Positions 49,073 to 63,955 of a DNA stretch of 64,000 nucleotides are shown here, one piece after another. The notes under the pieces were generated by a model, which was not told the origin of the DNA, made no database searches, and saw only the letters and a list, made by a program, of their open reading frames with translations. The stretch lies in contig QZCP01000150.1 in assembly GCA_003956705.1 (NCBI GenBank), positions 33,638 through 97,637 of the forward strand. Direction: 5' to 3'. How positions within the stretch are numbered: position 1 is the first letter of the stretch; each line of letters starts with the position of its first letter. Source of the stretch: Brevipalpus yothersi. Lineage: Eukaryota; Arthropoda; Arachnida; Trombidiformes; Tenuipalpidae. Made by a program: the position numbers and the translations under genes.

Positions 49073-49437
49073 TATCCTTTGGATGAAGAGTGTAAATTGA
49101 AATGAATGACCATGTAAGTTAATCGGAGAACGTGATGAGGAAGGATGATCGTGGACAAACAGTGGGACCATCAAGATGAGAGTGAACATCGGACCAGTTA
49201 CTACAGAATCTAGGGCCAAGTGGAAAAGAAAATAAAGCTTCTCTAGGTGACTATTTTTCCAGGCAACATCATCTCAGTCATGATCTAGCGTACATCTTCT
49301 CTCTTCAGCATCTTCATCCACATAGAATTGTGTGTATGCATGTGTTCCCTGTGTGCTTTACTTTCCGTACCGATCCTCTTGTGAATTGAGAGTATAACGG
49401 AAAGTAAGTGAAGAGCTGTAGATGAGGATGAAGAGAT

Positions 49438-49441
<4 letters not shown>

Positions 49442-49494
<53 letters not shown>
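49442..49494. repeat. (GA)n microsatellite
   Basis: Pure GA tract, opposite in polarity to the TC tract about 370 bases before it. Confidence 0.93.
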
Positions 49495-49498
<4 letters not shown>

Positions 49499-50129
49499 TT
49501 ACAAAGAGCAAAGAGCTCTAGTCTATGGTAATTATGAGTGTTGGACTATCTGTGTGAATGTAAATAGTAATGAATACAGGCTATGACATTGCGGTGATTT
49601 CCATCTCACTTTTATTCCTCTTTCTCTCGTTCAGGCTCTCAGCAAATATTCAAGCAGCTTTTCGGTGATAGTTTTGAATTCCTTTATCCCGATCGAAGAA
49701 TTTTCTCTCTCTCTCTATCCTCTTCTATTTGAATTCTTTTTCCATGCAGAACTTTCATTCCCTGCTGGTGTACACCAATCTCACTCACCATCATCTCATA
49801 TTCTGATTGAGTAGAGAGAATCTATAAATGAAGAAAGATGGCCAGAAAAATGAAGAGATCGAAAAGGGGAAAAGTAGGGGAATACAGATGCTTGTACCTG
49901 TTAACTGAATGAGAGAGAGAAGAAGAAATTACTGCAAGAGATGGTAAAAGCAATGGTGATGAGGAATAACAGTGTAAGCGAACGATGTGGCCATCGGTGC
50001 ATGTTCAATGATCACGAGAAGATGAATGATGACCTGGGAAACTCAATTACTTGTTGTTTTCCGAAGAGCATTGGTCAAAGGAGAGAGAGAGAAAGAGAAA
50101 GAGAGACTTGATCGTCCAATCGACGGAAT

Positions 50130-50131
<2 letters not shown>

Positions 50132-50184
<53 letters not shown>
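50132..50184. repeat. (GA)n microsatellite
   Basis: Pure GA tract, preceded by imperfect GA and GAAA units from about 50080. Confidence 0.93.
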
Positions 50185-50187
<3 letters not shown>

Positions 50188-53100
50188 TCCATCTGATGAT
50201 ATATGCTCATCATGAGTTTCCCATCATCATTCAGTTCTGTTCATGCACGCATCTTTCTATGTGTGTATATCTTGTGGGCTTCTCTCTTTCTTTTTGGACC
50301 GATTTCATCATATTCCTCCCACGAGGAATCAGAAAATGGAGTAACATAAGGAAAACGAATGGTGTATATATACTTGGAAGAAAAAGAAGTGGAAAAATAT
50401 CCTCAAGATGAGTGTTAGAGATTGATTTTTATAGTTGAAAAAAAACTGTTCCAGAGAGACAATGTGTATTCTGGATATGAAATATATACTCTAACCAGAT
50501 AGACTAACGGTTTTTCTCCCATCTGTATTGCCAAAAGTAAGCAAAGGCGAGAGAAATGAGATGAGATCCAATCATTTGGCTGGAAAGACAAGTGGTCAAA
50601 TGAAAGAATCAAGTAACTATATATATATTGAGAGGTCATCATTTGTAGCAATTGCTTGTAACTTATCATCAGTTTCTCATCCCTTGAGACCATCGAATGA
50701 GACGTATGATAAATTCATGCGAAATTCTTGTCATAAATATATAAAGAATATCATTTCAGAGTGTTTCGTGTGGACTAGAATCGATCATGATTCTCTACCA
50801 TGTATGCTTATATATATTCCGATCATCGTGGATAGAATATAAGGTAATAGAAGATATGGAATTCGTGCAACTGTGGATGAAACTGATGCTCATGATAGTA
50901 AATCTTCAACCAAAATTGTGGCCAAAATTAATGAGACGAAAACATTCTCGCTAACCAGTAATGGTCAGCATGTTTATCACTACTTTTCCTGATGTTCCTG
51001 ATGTGCTAGTAGTGGGTATGTATTCTCCGAAACGCTGAAGAATTCTTTCTCTCCCTCTTTCTTTTACTACAACAGAGTAATACTATTAGAATTGAAGCTG
51101 AAGTTTATTGACCTATCATGAACATCTTCAAAGTTTGATGGAAAAGTAGAGAGGTTTATGATGAAGAATTCTTCGGAAAATGTGAATTGACTTCAAGTTT
51201 CTATTACCTGTTGCATCTTGTATGCGTAAGGCAAAATGAAAGATTCTGTTATTCTGTGATATGATATTCCTCCACTATAGCAGATGGTTATTGCGCCAAG
51301 ATGTTTCCCTACGTTACGGGAGAGGTTAGAACAAGGTGTCAATATTTGATTATGGCAGAGCAATCAAGAATAGGATAAAGACAGTTATCGGCTGCTAACT
51401 GGATGGTAGTTTCTAAACCTAGGTGATTCAAGATATGGAGGATTCCTCAATGTATTCTCGCTTATCTACTGACCACAGATACTGTGTTCTGTTAATCAGT
51501 GGTTTCGCTTCCAAGGGATTGATTTATATTGAAGCAGATTATTTGATTGTGCTTGCTTCAAGAAAGAGTGAGAGGAAATAGGGAAGGAAAAGGAAAGAGT
51601 GAAAGTTTATTGAGTTAGGGAATAATAGTATATTGGTTTAGTGTCGTTTTTCAGTTGAATTCTTTTCCAGAGAAAAATTCAATGGCTAGAAGGAAGAGTT
51701 TATTGGAAAGAGAATGCAAAAACTGAAATGTGTACCTCTTTTACACATGATTTAATTTGCCTAAAGAATATGTCCACCCACCATTCTTTTTCTAGTAAGT
51801 CTTGATGAGAATTTTTTTTTTCGTCTACAAAACTCAATTTGAAAATTTGAATGTAACTCTAGTGTACAGTGTATCCTCCAGTTCAATTTCGATCTATTTT
51901 TCTTCCAACATATATCAAGTAGACAGATACAGAGGGAAAAACAAGTAAAAACACAAGGCAACACAATGATTCTCTGTACAGTATCAGTTGGATTATACTT
52001 TGCTCTATACAGCATCAAAATTGATTTGAATCCATTTGAGAGTGATCAATCTACTTTTCATCTCGATTTTACACCACTTTTCACCTTCTTTTTCTATTCC
52101 TTCTTTCCCTTGACACATTCTAAATGACACAAAATCATTCATATTATTATTATTCACCTCAAAGTAAGTCTCTCATACACTTTCTCTCTTTTCCTCTCTT
52201 CCTTGCTTCTCAATTTCCATCTTATTTGCATAAAGTGTTCTGCATCCCAGTCATCCTTCCTCCCGTACTTCCTCTCTTTTCACGTATTCCAACATATCTA
52301 ACATGTCTGACAACCATCTTTCCCCATCTGCATCCACATCCCACATCCTATCCATCTTCAAATTAAACTAAGGCCCATAGTAACAAGCTTCATTAGTTTT
52401 TAGCTAATTAATTCAAACTAATTTCTATTCACTTCCCGCTCATTTTCACTTCCACTTATGTATCCATTGAGAAAGGGCATTTGCACTCTTTTATTTCCAT
52501 CAGATCTGACAATTTTTCACCCACACTCAACAAAACTCACTCACTTGATATTTGGAATGGAAAAAGTCTAAGTCCATTCTATATATCAAAGAGCTTTGAT
52601 TTCGCAATAGACAACCGATATACATGCATATATTTTTACATGTTGACAGGATTGTTGGTCAAAATTTCATAAATTTATCATGAAACTTGTTCTCAAAGTC
52701 TGGAAAACTTAGAAATAAAACTCAAAGAATCCATTAATTCATATAGATTCTGAGGATCAAATATCAGGCATAACATGTAATAAGAGAACACACAGAGCAT
52801 GATTTCAAAGAATATTCTCCCAATATTGGATAAAAAAAGATTTCCTCTCTCTATCTTACTAGGCTCTAGAATGTTCTTAGATACCCCTGCATTCTCGTTA
52901 AAACTTATATGGCTACTCGAATTTTACTGACATTGATGGCCAGGCTGAAATGATGAGAGAGAGAAAGAACGAATGTGAAAAAATTTAGCTGCAAGGTATA
53001 TGTGAGGTTTGTATAGTTCATTATGATGGACTTATAACATTAGGGACCTACATTTAGAGTCAAGAAGAATGTTTCAAGCGTCTTGAGACCTGAGGAGGGA

Positions 53101-53457
53101 ACATATTGAATGAAATTGCATCAAGAAGAATCGGAAAGAAAGAAAGAGAATGAAGAAAAAAACGGGCAAAACGGAATGTCAAAATGGTGATAAAAGTAAA
53201 CAGAGGAAGTAAGAATGGTAATCTTCAGCGTTCACCTCAAAAAGTGACCATCAAATCATCTGAACAAGGTATATATACGTGAAAAGATACACACTCTATG
53301 AACACTTGTCATTTTCGGTGAAGAGAAACGAAAATTTGAAGAAGAATAGGATGGATTCCTCATCTTTTTTCACCTTTCTTTTTCTTCTTCTTCCTCCATC
53401 TCAAATGATGATGATAGTGATGATGATGATCAATCGTATGACAAGTGTGTAAGAGAG

Positions 53458-53465
<8 letters not shown>

Positions 53466-53530
<65 letters not shown>

Positions 53531-53548
53531 AAGAGAGAGAAAGAGAGC
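53466..53548. repeat. (GA)n microsatellite with GAAA interruptions
   Basis: About 55 bases of pure GA, then periodic AAGAGAGAGA units to about 53548. Confidence 0.93.
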
Positions 53549-56500
53549 AAAAAAGGTGATAGAAATGAGAAAAGCTAACATTGGATGAAAGCAAGAAATA
53601 GGTGATGAAGATGAGGAGACATCCTCCGGCAAATTCTTCATCTCGAAAGTTAAACATTGGATGGAAGGAAAAAGAATATGTGTGTAAGAGAAAACAAAGG
53701 GGAAATAGAATATCTGTATCCATGCAAAATTATCAACTTCATGGCTTCTCTTATTCTCTTATTCTATTCTCAAAATACTCGAGATAGAATTCTATCAGAA
53801 TTTTCGCCACATTATGCGAATAGAGGAAGAAAGACAGAAAAGCTTTCCAGATGGTGATGATGATTGTTATCCAAGACACTTTATTCACTCTCATAGCCTT
53901 ATGTTTTTGGTGCTTTCAGTATACTCTTCAGAGTATTCTCTCAAAAAAAATTCTGAGCATACTATCCAGGAGACGAAAAAACTAACATTTCCATCTCGCT
54001 TTCGCTACAAAAAGAGTAGCTCTTGAGCAAATCAATTGGAAATATTCTGATAGAGCTCCACAAGTATCATATTTTCCTCATGAAAATGGATGAATAAATT
54101 TGCTTCCTCTCTCATTGGTGAGAAAAAAACCTTTCTAGAACTACCACTAGATGAGATAATATTCACAAAAGAAACTCTTATGCATCTAATTAGAACTCTT
54201 TTGGGTAGCTTTTTCATTTGAAAACTTAGCGAAAATACTTGGCTCAATTTGCCATAGATACATATGTGCCTCAGGGATGCATTATATTCATCGATTGCAA
54301 AGCTGTCTTCATGATGCTTCTGAAGAAGAAATCAGAATATTCCTAGGAAGAGGGCACAAAAAAATGTGGGAACAAAAAATTGAAACAGATTTTCATCAAG
54401 TTTTTTTTTGCTAAAACATAAATGCAATTCGTGCTCAGTTAATCTGAACGAATTTCTATCACAAACACCTTCATGGGAACACTTTTCCTAATTTGCTTGA
54501 ATTTTTTCAATTCATTTATGTACCTTTTGATCTAGAAAAAATGTGTATCTATCTATTCATCCCCTGTTGATTTTATTATTACGAATATCTCTCTAATTCA
54601 TTCATTCGTTCATCCATTTTCATGGGAAGAAAAAAAAGAGTTCTCTCCAGTAAATTGAAGTTGAGCAGTATGTTGATTTAATATGAACATCTACTCCTAT
54701 AATCGGATCATCTTTGAAACTTCCATGGATACTGTATTACCCTTCTATCATATATGTATACTCTCGAGTGGTTTCAGAATTTACATCATTCTACTTTCTC
54801 TATTTTCCATGTGCTTGGATGAACGATATGATGGAGAAAAAAGAGATCAAAAAGCACAAAACTCTGTATCAAGCCTTGAAAACATATAAGATCAATAAAT
54901 TCAAGATTTTGGAGAGAGAGAAAGAACATACTTACCTTTATTTGTCATTGAAGCTTTGATGGCCTTAAGGAAATGTTTTCATCTTCAGTGTAAAAAGAGT
55001 GGAAAACAATTTTTTTCCTCTTCCCGGTTCAATCAATATTTATTTGTCCAATCCAGAAGACCTTCTGAAGAAAGTAAGCAAAAATTGATGGAAAATAAGT
55101 TATACAAGTGTTGAGAATATGTAAAATTTTGTATCAACCAGGATAAGCTTTCAAGCGAATTTATTTATTCTGCTAATTTATTCATCCAATAACATCTTAC
55201 AAATATTCAAGCAAATTAAAAGGTTTCAAGATGCTGTGAGAGGCTTCTTTCAGAGGAGATGTTTTCAAGTTTCTAAACTCATTTATAAGCTTTCCTTCAA
55301 ATCAATTTGAATATAACTTACATGGCTCAAGTATACTTTCAAAATACCTGCATATCATGAACATATTCTAGAATTCTTCTAGAGTCCTAGAGCTTTCCTA
55401 TTCAATACCCGATCAAAGTTTTTACTTCAACAAATAAACTGAATCTCGATAACAAGAACGAGTAAAAAATAAATATTTTACCTGAATTTCTGTTGCTCAA
55501 ATAGGCCATCAATAATTGTTCACAATGACACTTGGCTCACAAAGTCAAGAAATGGAATGTCTTGCCCATAAAAATCGAATCAAGCAAAAAGTCTAGCGTT
55601 ACGGTATGGACTTGGAAAAAAATTCGAAGAATCCGTTCTAAGTCCAGAATAAGACTTAACTCTCGAACTTATGCTCACCTGCCTTTATTTGCCCATCCAT
55701 TGACATGGGTACATGAGTAAGCAACCTCACCGAATAATTTCAACAGTGTATGCACCTCAAGGCGCCCTCTCAACTTTGAATTCGAAAAATTTGAAGAGAT
55801 TTGGATTTTCAAAATGAATTGATTCGATAAGAGAATGTTCTTTGATAGTCCTTCGAATATTGTTGAGTACAATTTGATGCAAAATTCGTGAACATTCCAA
55901 CAATTTTCCGGCAAAATACAAAACTCAATGAGTCACAATTCATGCCGGAAGTAGGATGTAAGCGAAGCCCATAAGGAAGAGACTAAATTTAGTACAAGGT
56001 CGAATAGATGAAAGCTCATGAAACAATATTCTACCGTTTTGTGGGACGCGTGGATGAAGGTGCCTCTGATCTGTCATCAACTGAACGTTTCCAAGAAGCT
56101 TTGATAAGAAAAACATTCCACACTGATGAAGTGTGTATCTGTGGATGGGACATCAATGCAAATTAGTGGATTTCCATGGACAGCAGGATGTTGAGACTTT
56201 TGGAGTGATGATCTCCGCCTCAGCTGAATCTGTGTAGTAGTGGTCCAAAATGAGGACAAAAATAGTTTTTACGTTACTGTCCGCAAAGAAGTCTCTTTTG
56301 AATCGCAAAAATGCGAAGAAGATACCGTTTTTTTGTGGTTAAGAATGTCCACATATATATTCAACACCATTATATCTTAGATTCCAGTCAAATTGAGTAT
56401 TTAATTGGAAATTTTTGGCTTATTATTTCACCAAGAGATTGAAATTTTGACAAAAAACAGACTGTAAATACTATTGCTAATTGCCTCTTTCATAAATACG

Positions 56501-59430
56501 AGTGTAAATGATTTAGATTCATGATTTTCGATGATTTTTAATTATTTTAAGCTTCTAAACTGAGCTAATTATTCCATTCTCTTTCTTTCTATTCTAACAA
56601 AAAGATTCGAAAAGTATAAGACCGACATTTCATTGTTTTGTTAAAATCTTTTTATTCGTGAAAGGATCTGGAAAAATCTATGCTCAGAGAATCCATCGAT
56701 TAGGCGCTCAACCTTCCTCGCGCTCCCCATAATTTTTCTACCATGAATTCGAGACTACAACAAACCCCACTTAATTCAGAACACGTGTGTTTATTGTTTT
56801 TATGGCAAACTTTTGACAATCTTTTTAAATCTCATATTTGTGTGAAGTCAATTGGCAAAAAACATATCCCCAACGATGAAGGTTCCAAGTCTCTTTCTCC
56901 CAAGTGAGGTTGATAGCCTTTTACGATGTAATCTTGCTGGCCAATTAGATGAGGTAAATGGTAATTATTTGATGCCTATTTTTCTGTCCTGTCCTCACTG
57001 GGTTTGCTGATAAATTGTCCTCAGGCAATGTCTCTCGAGCGTCAAGTGTGACAAGTGAGGTAGCCATGAATACTATTCCAAAGTGAGACTAAATTTTGCA
57101 GGAAATTCTCTCTCGGAACCTTAAAATTCTCTCTCTTTCTCCCTCTCTCTCTGAGTATGATCCATTGAAATACAGTGAAACTGTACTTAGGATTGAGCAT
57201 CCGAACTTCCGCTTCGGGATATGTTCATATGGTTCACTTTTTCTTCTATGCAGCTCGGAAAAGACATGAAGAGAGTCGAAAAAAAGTGGATACAAAAATA
57301 TACTCTCCAGAGGCACATGAACACACGTATAGCAAGATCAAAGGTCAAAAATATGGACCCAAATAGGACAATAAATCTATGCATTATGAGCAACCAAGTT
57401 TCCGGCCAAATAATGATAGTTCTAATTCTCAAGTTTCTTGGAAAGATAAGTTTTATTCTTTTTTTCTTTCCTTCTATCTCCCCTCACCACGGTTCTTCTC
57501 ATTGGGACTTTAAATTACATGTACCACTGACCGGTGATGGCGAAAAAATGATGACATTAACTTTGAAACATAATCTGAATGCAATCATACTCTCAACCGT
57601 GAAATTCTGTGCTGTCCAGTATGAGATGGAGAAAATTTGAGGGGTACTTTTCGAAAGGTACTCTATGCATGGATACCTTTGATAATTCGCTTTCTCTCTC
57701 TCTCTATTATTTCTTGAATAAAATGACTAAGGTTAATACAGGGAGCATATGCATGCATATTTGATTTGTGTTCTGAAAACGCTAGATTTTCAACATCAGA
57801 TATGTGTAATTAATATTTTGCCAACTTTTTCCTACACTTATTTTGGTTATATTATATTGTCTGTGATAAAAACAGATACGGATGAGAAACTCAACATGGA
57901 ACATGATGAGCCAATTTTTTTTGCTCCTAAGTAGACAGTTGATTGTACAAAAGAGAAATTCAGTCAATTATAAACAGCCTAAATTAACCTAAGATCATGA
58001 ATAATGGTTAATTTTTCTGCCTCATTCTTTTCTAATCGATTTTCAGTGTTGCATAAAATTTTTGAATTATTATCATCACTGTCAATTAGTGTGATTTCCG
58101 TTTACATTTCAAAGTGGAAATTTAAAAGCGAGAGAGAGACTTCACACACCTGTTAAACGATCGTAACCCTTTTGGACATGGTGGGAGGGGAGAAAAATGC
58201 TTCCAAAAACAATGCATAATAATTTATCAATGAATAATCTAATTATTCAAATAGCCCAAAAAATAAATAATACAAGTCTCCAAAAAGTGTGAGCTCAATT
58301 TATCAAAATGTTTTTACTAGCATATTCCATGTCAAGTCTACTTTTTCAACCAGTATTCCACCAATTTGGACCACATGCATAGCACTTGGAGAGAGAGAGA
58401 GAAAGAAAATGGCCAAGAAAATTTGGATAATCATCATTTGTGGCCAAAATAGTGAAATAAAGTCATTCAGTGAGTCCACTATTGATGGTGGCCTGGTTCA
58501 CATTATTCACTTTAAGTTCCTTTTCTTCTCTGCTCTTGTGTGTGTGTGCAATGATAATCTGTATGTCTGTGGGCCAATGTTGAGAGAGAGAGAAAAGAAA
58601 TGGGATAAAGGAGGGAGAGAAAAAAATAAGGCCAAAAAGAAGAAGAGGGAGGCGGAGGAGGAGGCGGTGAAGACGATTATCATCATGAGGCTCATGAAAG
58701 ATGGGAAAAATAGAAGCATGAGATAACAGAGAGAGAGAAAAATAATGATAAAACTTGCTCCAATGGCTGGAAAATTGAAAGTGAAAAAAAATATGACAAA
58801 ATTACTGGGCATTCTTAACTCACACACACAGACAAGAATCGTTCCCAGTTACTTTCAAAGTCCTTTTTCCCTACTTTTTTTGGAGGCAATTTTCGTTGTC
58901 ACACACACACACAGATACAACCTTGTGGCACTAGATCCGTTGTTGGAATATATTTTTTGGCTCCTCCAAATTGTAACTTCTTTTTCCCATTGTTTAGCCT
59001 TATATTTTCATCTTCTCTTACTGTCCATGTACACTCACCATGAGATGTCTAAATTACCGAGGCGTTATCTTTGAGGAGGCCTTTCTTCATCTCTCTGCAT
59101 GCTTATGTGCGGAAAATTTCATCATGAAATTGATGTGAATTTTTTGAATTGGGTACTTTCTTCTCTTTGGCCTTCTGATAACCACCATTATCATGCACAA
59201 GATATATGATATCATTTTCTGAACTTACATGTATCTTTTCGATAAATATATAAATATATCTTCACAATAGATGAAAACTTTCTCTTTTTTCTGAGGGTTA
59301 AAAACTTTTTTCCACTCTAAAATTGATACAATTTATCGTGCTCATAAGGCGATACTGATTCGCCCACTCAATGATATTATTCTGGTTTCAGTTCAAAATG
59401 AAAAACTATCAAACTGAGGATGAAAGATTG

Positions 59431-59453
59431 TGTGTGTGTGTGTGTGTGTGTGT
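59431..59453. repeat. (TG)n microsatellite
   Basis: TG dinucleotides followed by a short TA run. Confidence 0.88.
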
Positions 59454-59904
59454 GGATATATATATTTCACACCCTAACACCCAAGATCAGGTTATAAACC
59501 TCAATCAGATTGAATTTCATGCCAAAAATTATTGCTCACCAGAAAACAATAGATAATTAAGTACATGTTTTATGAAGCACTTGTTGTTGCCTTTTTTTCC
59601 TTCTATACACACTTTACTTCATCTTCTCTTACTTCGTTCACACTCGTTTTCTTAACTATTTTCTTAAATATTCTTGACACTACACACGATTTGATTGATA
59701 TCGCTTGATTTGTTTAACTTTGAGGAGAGAGTAAAAGCGAAAAGTTGATGAACTTGAAAAAAAGGAACTTTTTTTCACAGTCAATCAATCCTCTCACCTC
59801 ATATCTTGATACCACAATCCATGTGAAAACTTTCACTTCATCATAATCGTCAATCTTAAATCTTAAAACAATGGCTTACTTGACTATCCAGAAAGTCATC
59901 TCAT

Positions 59905-59908
<4 letters not shown>

Positions 59909-59951
<43 letters not shown>
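59909..59951. repeat. (TC)n microsatellite
   Basis: Pure TC tract. Confidence 0.93.
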
Positions 59952-59954
<3 letters not shown>

Positions 59955-61510
59955 AACTTAAACGATTAATTTGATGATCATCATCATTCGTGTTCACTTA
60001 ACTTTTTCTCGTGTGTATGTGTACGTATGATATTGAGCCTCTCAAGATATTGTATGTGTATACTTAAACACTATCTTGGGGAAGATACATTCTCGAAAGA
60101 GGCTTATTTGAAAAGGTTTTTCCCGATTAAAACCACTGATTATTGAGTTTTTGATGAATGTGTGTGTGAGAGAGAGAGAGGATAAAAAAGAACTTTATTC
60201 TATCCCATATCAGTAACAATAGTCACACATCATGCGTTCAGTAGAACTATTAGTAATACTGTTCACCTTGAACCAGTTGATATTGTATTATTGAAAAGTT
60301 TCAAGAAATTATTTCCACCTCACATTAGTTAAGTCAAATTTTTCTTTTTCTTTATCTTCCCCTCCAAATATGACTCATATTGAAGGGTGTATCAATCTGG
60401 TTATTCTAATTGGAATCCCGTTTTCTTTTATCTTTTTCTCTTCCTCTCTTCACTTCCAATATCATGAACATCATGATATAAGTTTGACAAGTTCCAAGTG
60501 AGTTGACTTAGAACATCCGATAGATGACGCTCTGTTGGCCGTTCTATTGGAACCGATAAAATGTTAGATCAAAATGAAATCCGTTTCGGTTTTCGAACGA
60601 TCATGAAAAATTATCCTCTCTTGAAATTGTAGGAGAGAGAGAGATACATGTTGAAATAAATTTTTTGAAATCAATCATGACATCATGCATGGTGTCAACG
60701 AAACTATAGAGCTTGACAACTGAATTTGGTATTGAAAGCTTTTTTCTTGAAACTTTTGATAGTACACCAATAACGTCACTCGTCAATTGCCAATTATTAG
60801 GCCTTTTCATCGACTCAATGGCACCCCTTTAGTTCATCATCAATCTGATGAATTTTCAAATTGAAACACCAATAAATGTGCCTTTAGAGTACACTGGAAC
60901 GTGAAGTGAGAGAAAATTTCTTATTTCATGGAATTTTTTCTCTCTTTCCTCTCTACCTCTCTTACTGATTCGCTTCGATTGATTTTCTATGATGTGTTAT
61001 TGAAACTTTCACAGCATTCTCTATTCCTTATTCACTTCCACAAAAAGTTTATCCAACACTTTTTCTTGGAATCACTTCTTTTCGCCCGATTAAATCTCAA
61101 GAATCTTCACAATTTGAATTGAGCCCATATCGTTAATGTGAGACGAGAAGCTCATAATCGTTTTTTGAGTTCTCTTCTCTCTCTCTTATAGTGTCTGATG
61201 GTACAGGTTGCCAAGAGGAAGGAATGCCAATGAATTATTGATTAGAAGAAGTGTTCATTATTATCGTCTAGAGAGAGAATGAATAAAGAAAATGTTTGAA
61301 CAAGAGCCATATTCTAGTAGACCAATGATTTCTCAGGTTAAATCAGCCGCCGAAGCGGTTCTTTTATACTTGTACTTTAATACTTGTAAAGTGTAAGCCA
61401 TGTCAGGGGCATCATCAAGAGTGGAATATGCTTTCCTCTCTTTCTCTTTTTGGCATATTCTTCCTTTTTGTTGGTTGAATCACGAACTGGCCACCGATCA
61501 TCATCATATT

Positions 61511-61513
<3 letters not shown>

Positions 61514-61577
<64 letters not shown>
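61514..61577. repeat. (TC)n microsatellite, about 64 bp
   Basis: Pure TC tract. Confidence 0.95.
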
Positions 61578-61580
<3 letters not shown>

Positions 61581-62216
61581 TTTCCTCTCTTGACCATGGC
61601 CAGTCGGTGGTCAGAATATTTCCAGAATAAAAACCAGAGAGAGAGAGAGAGAGCAAGTGAGTGAGATTGGTCATTTTTGTGTTGGGCTCATTTTGATAGG
61701 CAACAACGGAATAGAGTAGAATATGGGAAGAGAGAGAGAAAGAAAGAACTCAATCTGTTTAGAGAACTCTGTAATCAAGTTAATAATTAATGGCGCGTTC
61801 TTGAGGCGTAAAATTCAAATGCTTCTTCTTCATCATCTCCGCGTGAGAGAGAGAAAGAGAAAGAGAGAGAGAGAAAGAGAAAGAAAGAGAAACCGGATTT
61901 TGGTAAAAATCTTCACTTACTAGTTTTTCCTTGGCTTGGCCCTGTCATTGGTTGATATCAGAGGAATTTTTGAGCTAGTTTTTCTTAAGATTAAGAAACA
62001 CTCAATCTCAGCTCTCACTAACTTTTTCTCACTCTATCATCCACCTTAAATCTCGATTGCATCTATCTCTACTCTCTCTCTTTCTCTCTCTTCTAGCTTC
62101 CATAGGAATAAAAGGAAAAAACTCATCTTGAAAAAATATCAATACAAACTCATGAATTCAGCCTCCGAGAACTGGTCCTCAAAGTAACTTTCGTGAAGAA
62201 GAAGAAGAAAATTTTG

Positions 62217-62221
<5 letters not shown>

Positions 62222-62262
<41 letters not shown>
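62222..62262. repeat. (TC)n microsatellite
   Basis: Pure TC tract. Confidence 0.93.
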
Positions 62263-62267
<5 letters not shown>

Positions 62268-63613
62268 TCTCTCTTCATTCACCGCTCATCAAGATCCGAT
62301 AGCTCAGAGCATGGTAATGAGCTCATTGATGTATGCTGCTGCATGGATGATTATCTGTGTGGTTGACGAGAAAATCCTGTCAAAAATCTTGATATTTTTT
62401 GAGAAGAAAAGTATTCCTTTTTTTCGCACTCACTTTCCAGTTGATAGAAGAAGCAAAAGAGAGAGAGACAGGAATTTTAAGATATTCCCATTCAATTAGC
62501 AAACAGTTTCACAGGGCAAGATGGTGAGTTGATCAAGTGAGAAAAAGGAACCTAAAATGCAAAATCAGTGAGTATTCGCTCTCTTTCTCTTTCTCTCTTT
62601 TACTCGCTTCTTTGCTCATATTCTGAGCAAAGTATAAGGATTACATGGTGATGAGAAAAAAATTTGAATGGGCGAGTTAAGATGGAAAGGTATGTGAAGC
62701 TATTTAAGGGGAAAATGAATTAAGGAAAATTTTGAGAGTATCAATTGATAATGTTGGCCATAAAACAATCAGCTAGTTGGAAACTCTTTGATGCCGAAAA
62801 AATTTTTCGCGTAGGCTCAAGTGATGTGAGAGATAATTGTTTAAAAAGTTCAATCAAATTTGAATAAAGTGAGCTATTTTTTTCCATCATCAAACTTATT
62901 CATCATCATTCAGACGCACACACACTCAGTCACTCCTATTCCTTTGGATAGTTTCATTCACCTTTCTTTCTCTCTCTCTCCTCATCAGTTTTGGAGTACG
63001 GATATTGTATCAGTTCATTGATTTGATTCAAGAATCAGATATGAATTAGAATCGATTTGAATTGAGAAAAATCAAATCTGATTTGAGCTGTCATAGGCAA
63101 GCTCACATGCCTCTACTCAGTATCAAAGTATTGGAAGAAATAGAAGAAGAAAAAAAATTGACTTCCTTTCTTCCCTTCCCATGATACACATATAACATTG
63201 GTGATTGAAAGTTCCACCTATTTCCTGATGCATATTTCTCTTCAACTTATGATTTATATGAATTCCAATCGATTCCAAGCCAGATACAAAATGGGTGGAT
63301 ATGAGAGGCAAAAAAGCTCATCAACAATGAACAGAGAAAAATAGTTCTCTCTTTCTCTTCAAATCAATTCAACCAAAAGATTGAAAGAAAAACAAAAACA
63401 GCAAAAAATTTTCATGATGATGAATACAAGATAATGCTTTTTACAGGAAAGCGAGAGAGAGAGATGAGAAGCAGAACGAGGTTGCCAAGTGGTATTCAAA
63501 TGGCTGCAAAGTGAGCTCACTTGACAAAGTTTGATTGGAAAATTGAATGATAATTTCAACTTTTGTGTATATGTAAAAGCCTCCAATCTTGAAGACTTCC
63601 CAAAGTTTTCTCT

Positions 63614-63618
<5 letters not shown>

Positions 63619-63667
<49 letters not shown>
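63619..63667. repeat. (TC)n microsatellite
   Basis: Pure TC tract. Confidence 0.93.
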
Positions 63668-63669
<2 letters not shown>

Positions 63670-63804
63670 ACCGTAAAGTAAATCATACTCGTGAACAATA
63701 GACTTTGACTTGGACCACTCAATGGCTATACATGAACACCGAAAATGAATGAATCTTTGCCTCATTTTCGCTTCCTTCTTCTCCTTTCCATTGGCATTCA
63801 TTTG

Positions 63805-63809
<5 letters not shown>

Positions 63810-63836
<27 letters not shown>
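63810..63836. repeat. (CT)n microsatellite
   Basis: Short pure CT tract, about 140 bases after the previous one. Confidence 0.88.
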
Positions 63837-63946
63837 TACCGGCCGCCGCGTTTGGCCTCAACTTTTCGCTTCTCTTCTTCTCAAACCCTGTAATTACTCG
63901 AAGCAAAAGAGAAAGATGGCCATACGAGTGACCACTGAGAAGAGAA

Positions 63947-63955
<9 letters not shown>

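Larger units (their letters stand above)
47443..59908. other. Gene-free region with GA/TC tracts
   Basis: Contains dinucleotide tracts near 47735, 49036, 49442, 50132 and 53466, and a (TG)n tract near 59431. The part at about 55500-57100 is freer of simple repeats but shows only stop-interrupted frames. No gene is supported. Confidence 0.4.

Noticed and set aside
57221..57640. 139-codon open frame
   Set aside because: Mixed composition with no domain; overlapping frames on both strands are equally open, so it looks like chance.
58289..58726. 145-codon open frame
   Set aside because: Much of it is translation of GA-rich and AAG-rich repeats.
61370..61398. Short inverted repeat as a possible structural RNA or transposon end
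   Set aside because: Only about eight of ten bases pair, with no flanking target duplication and no matching second end.
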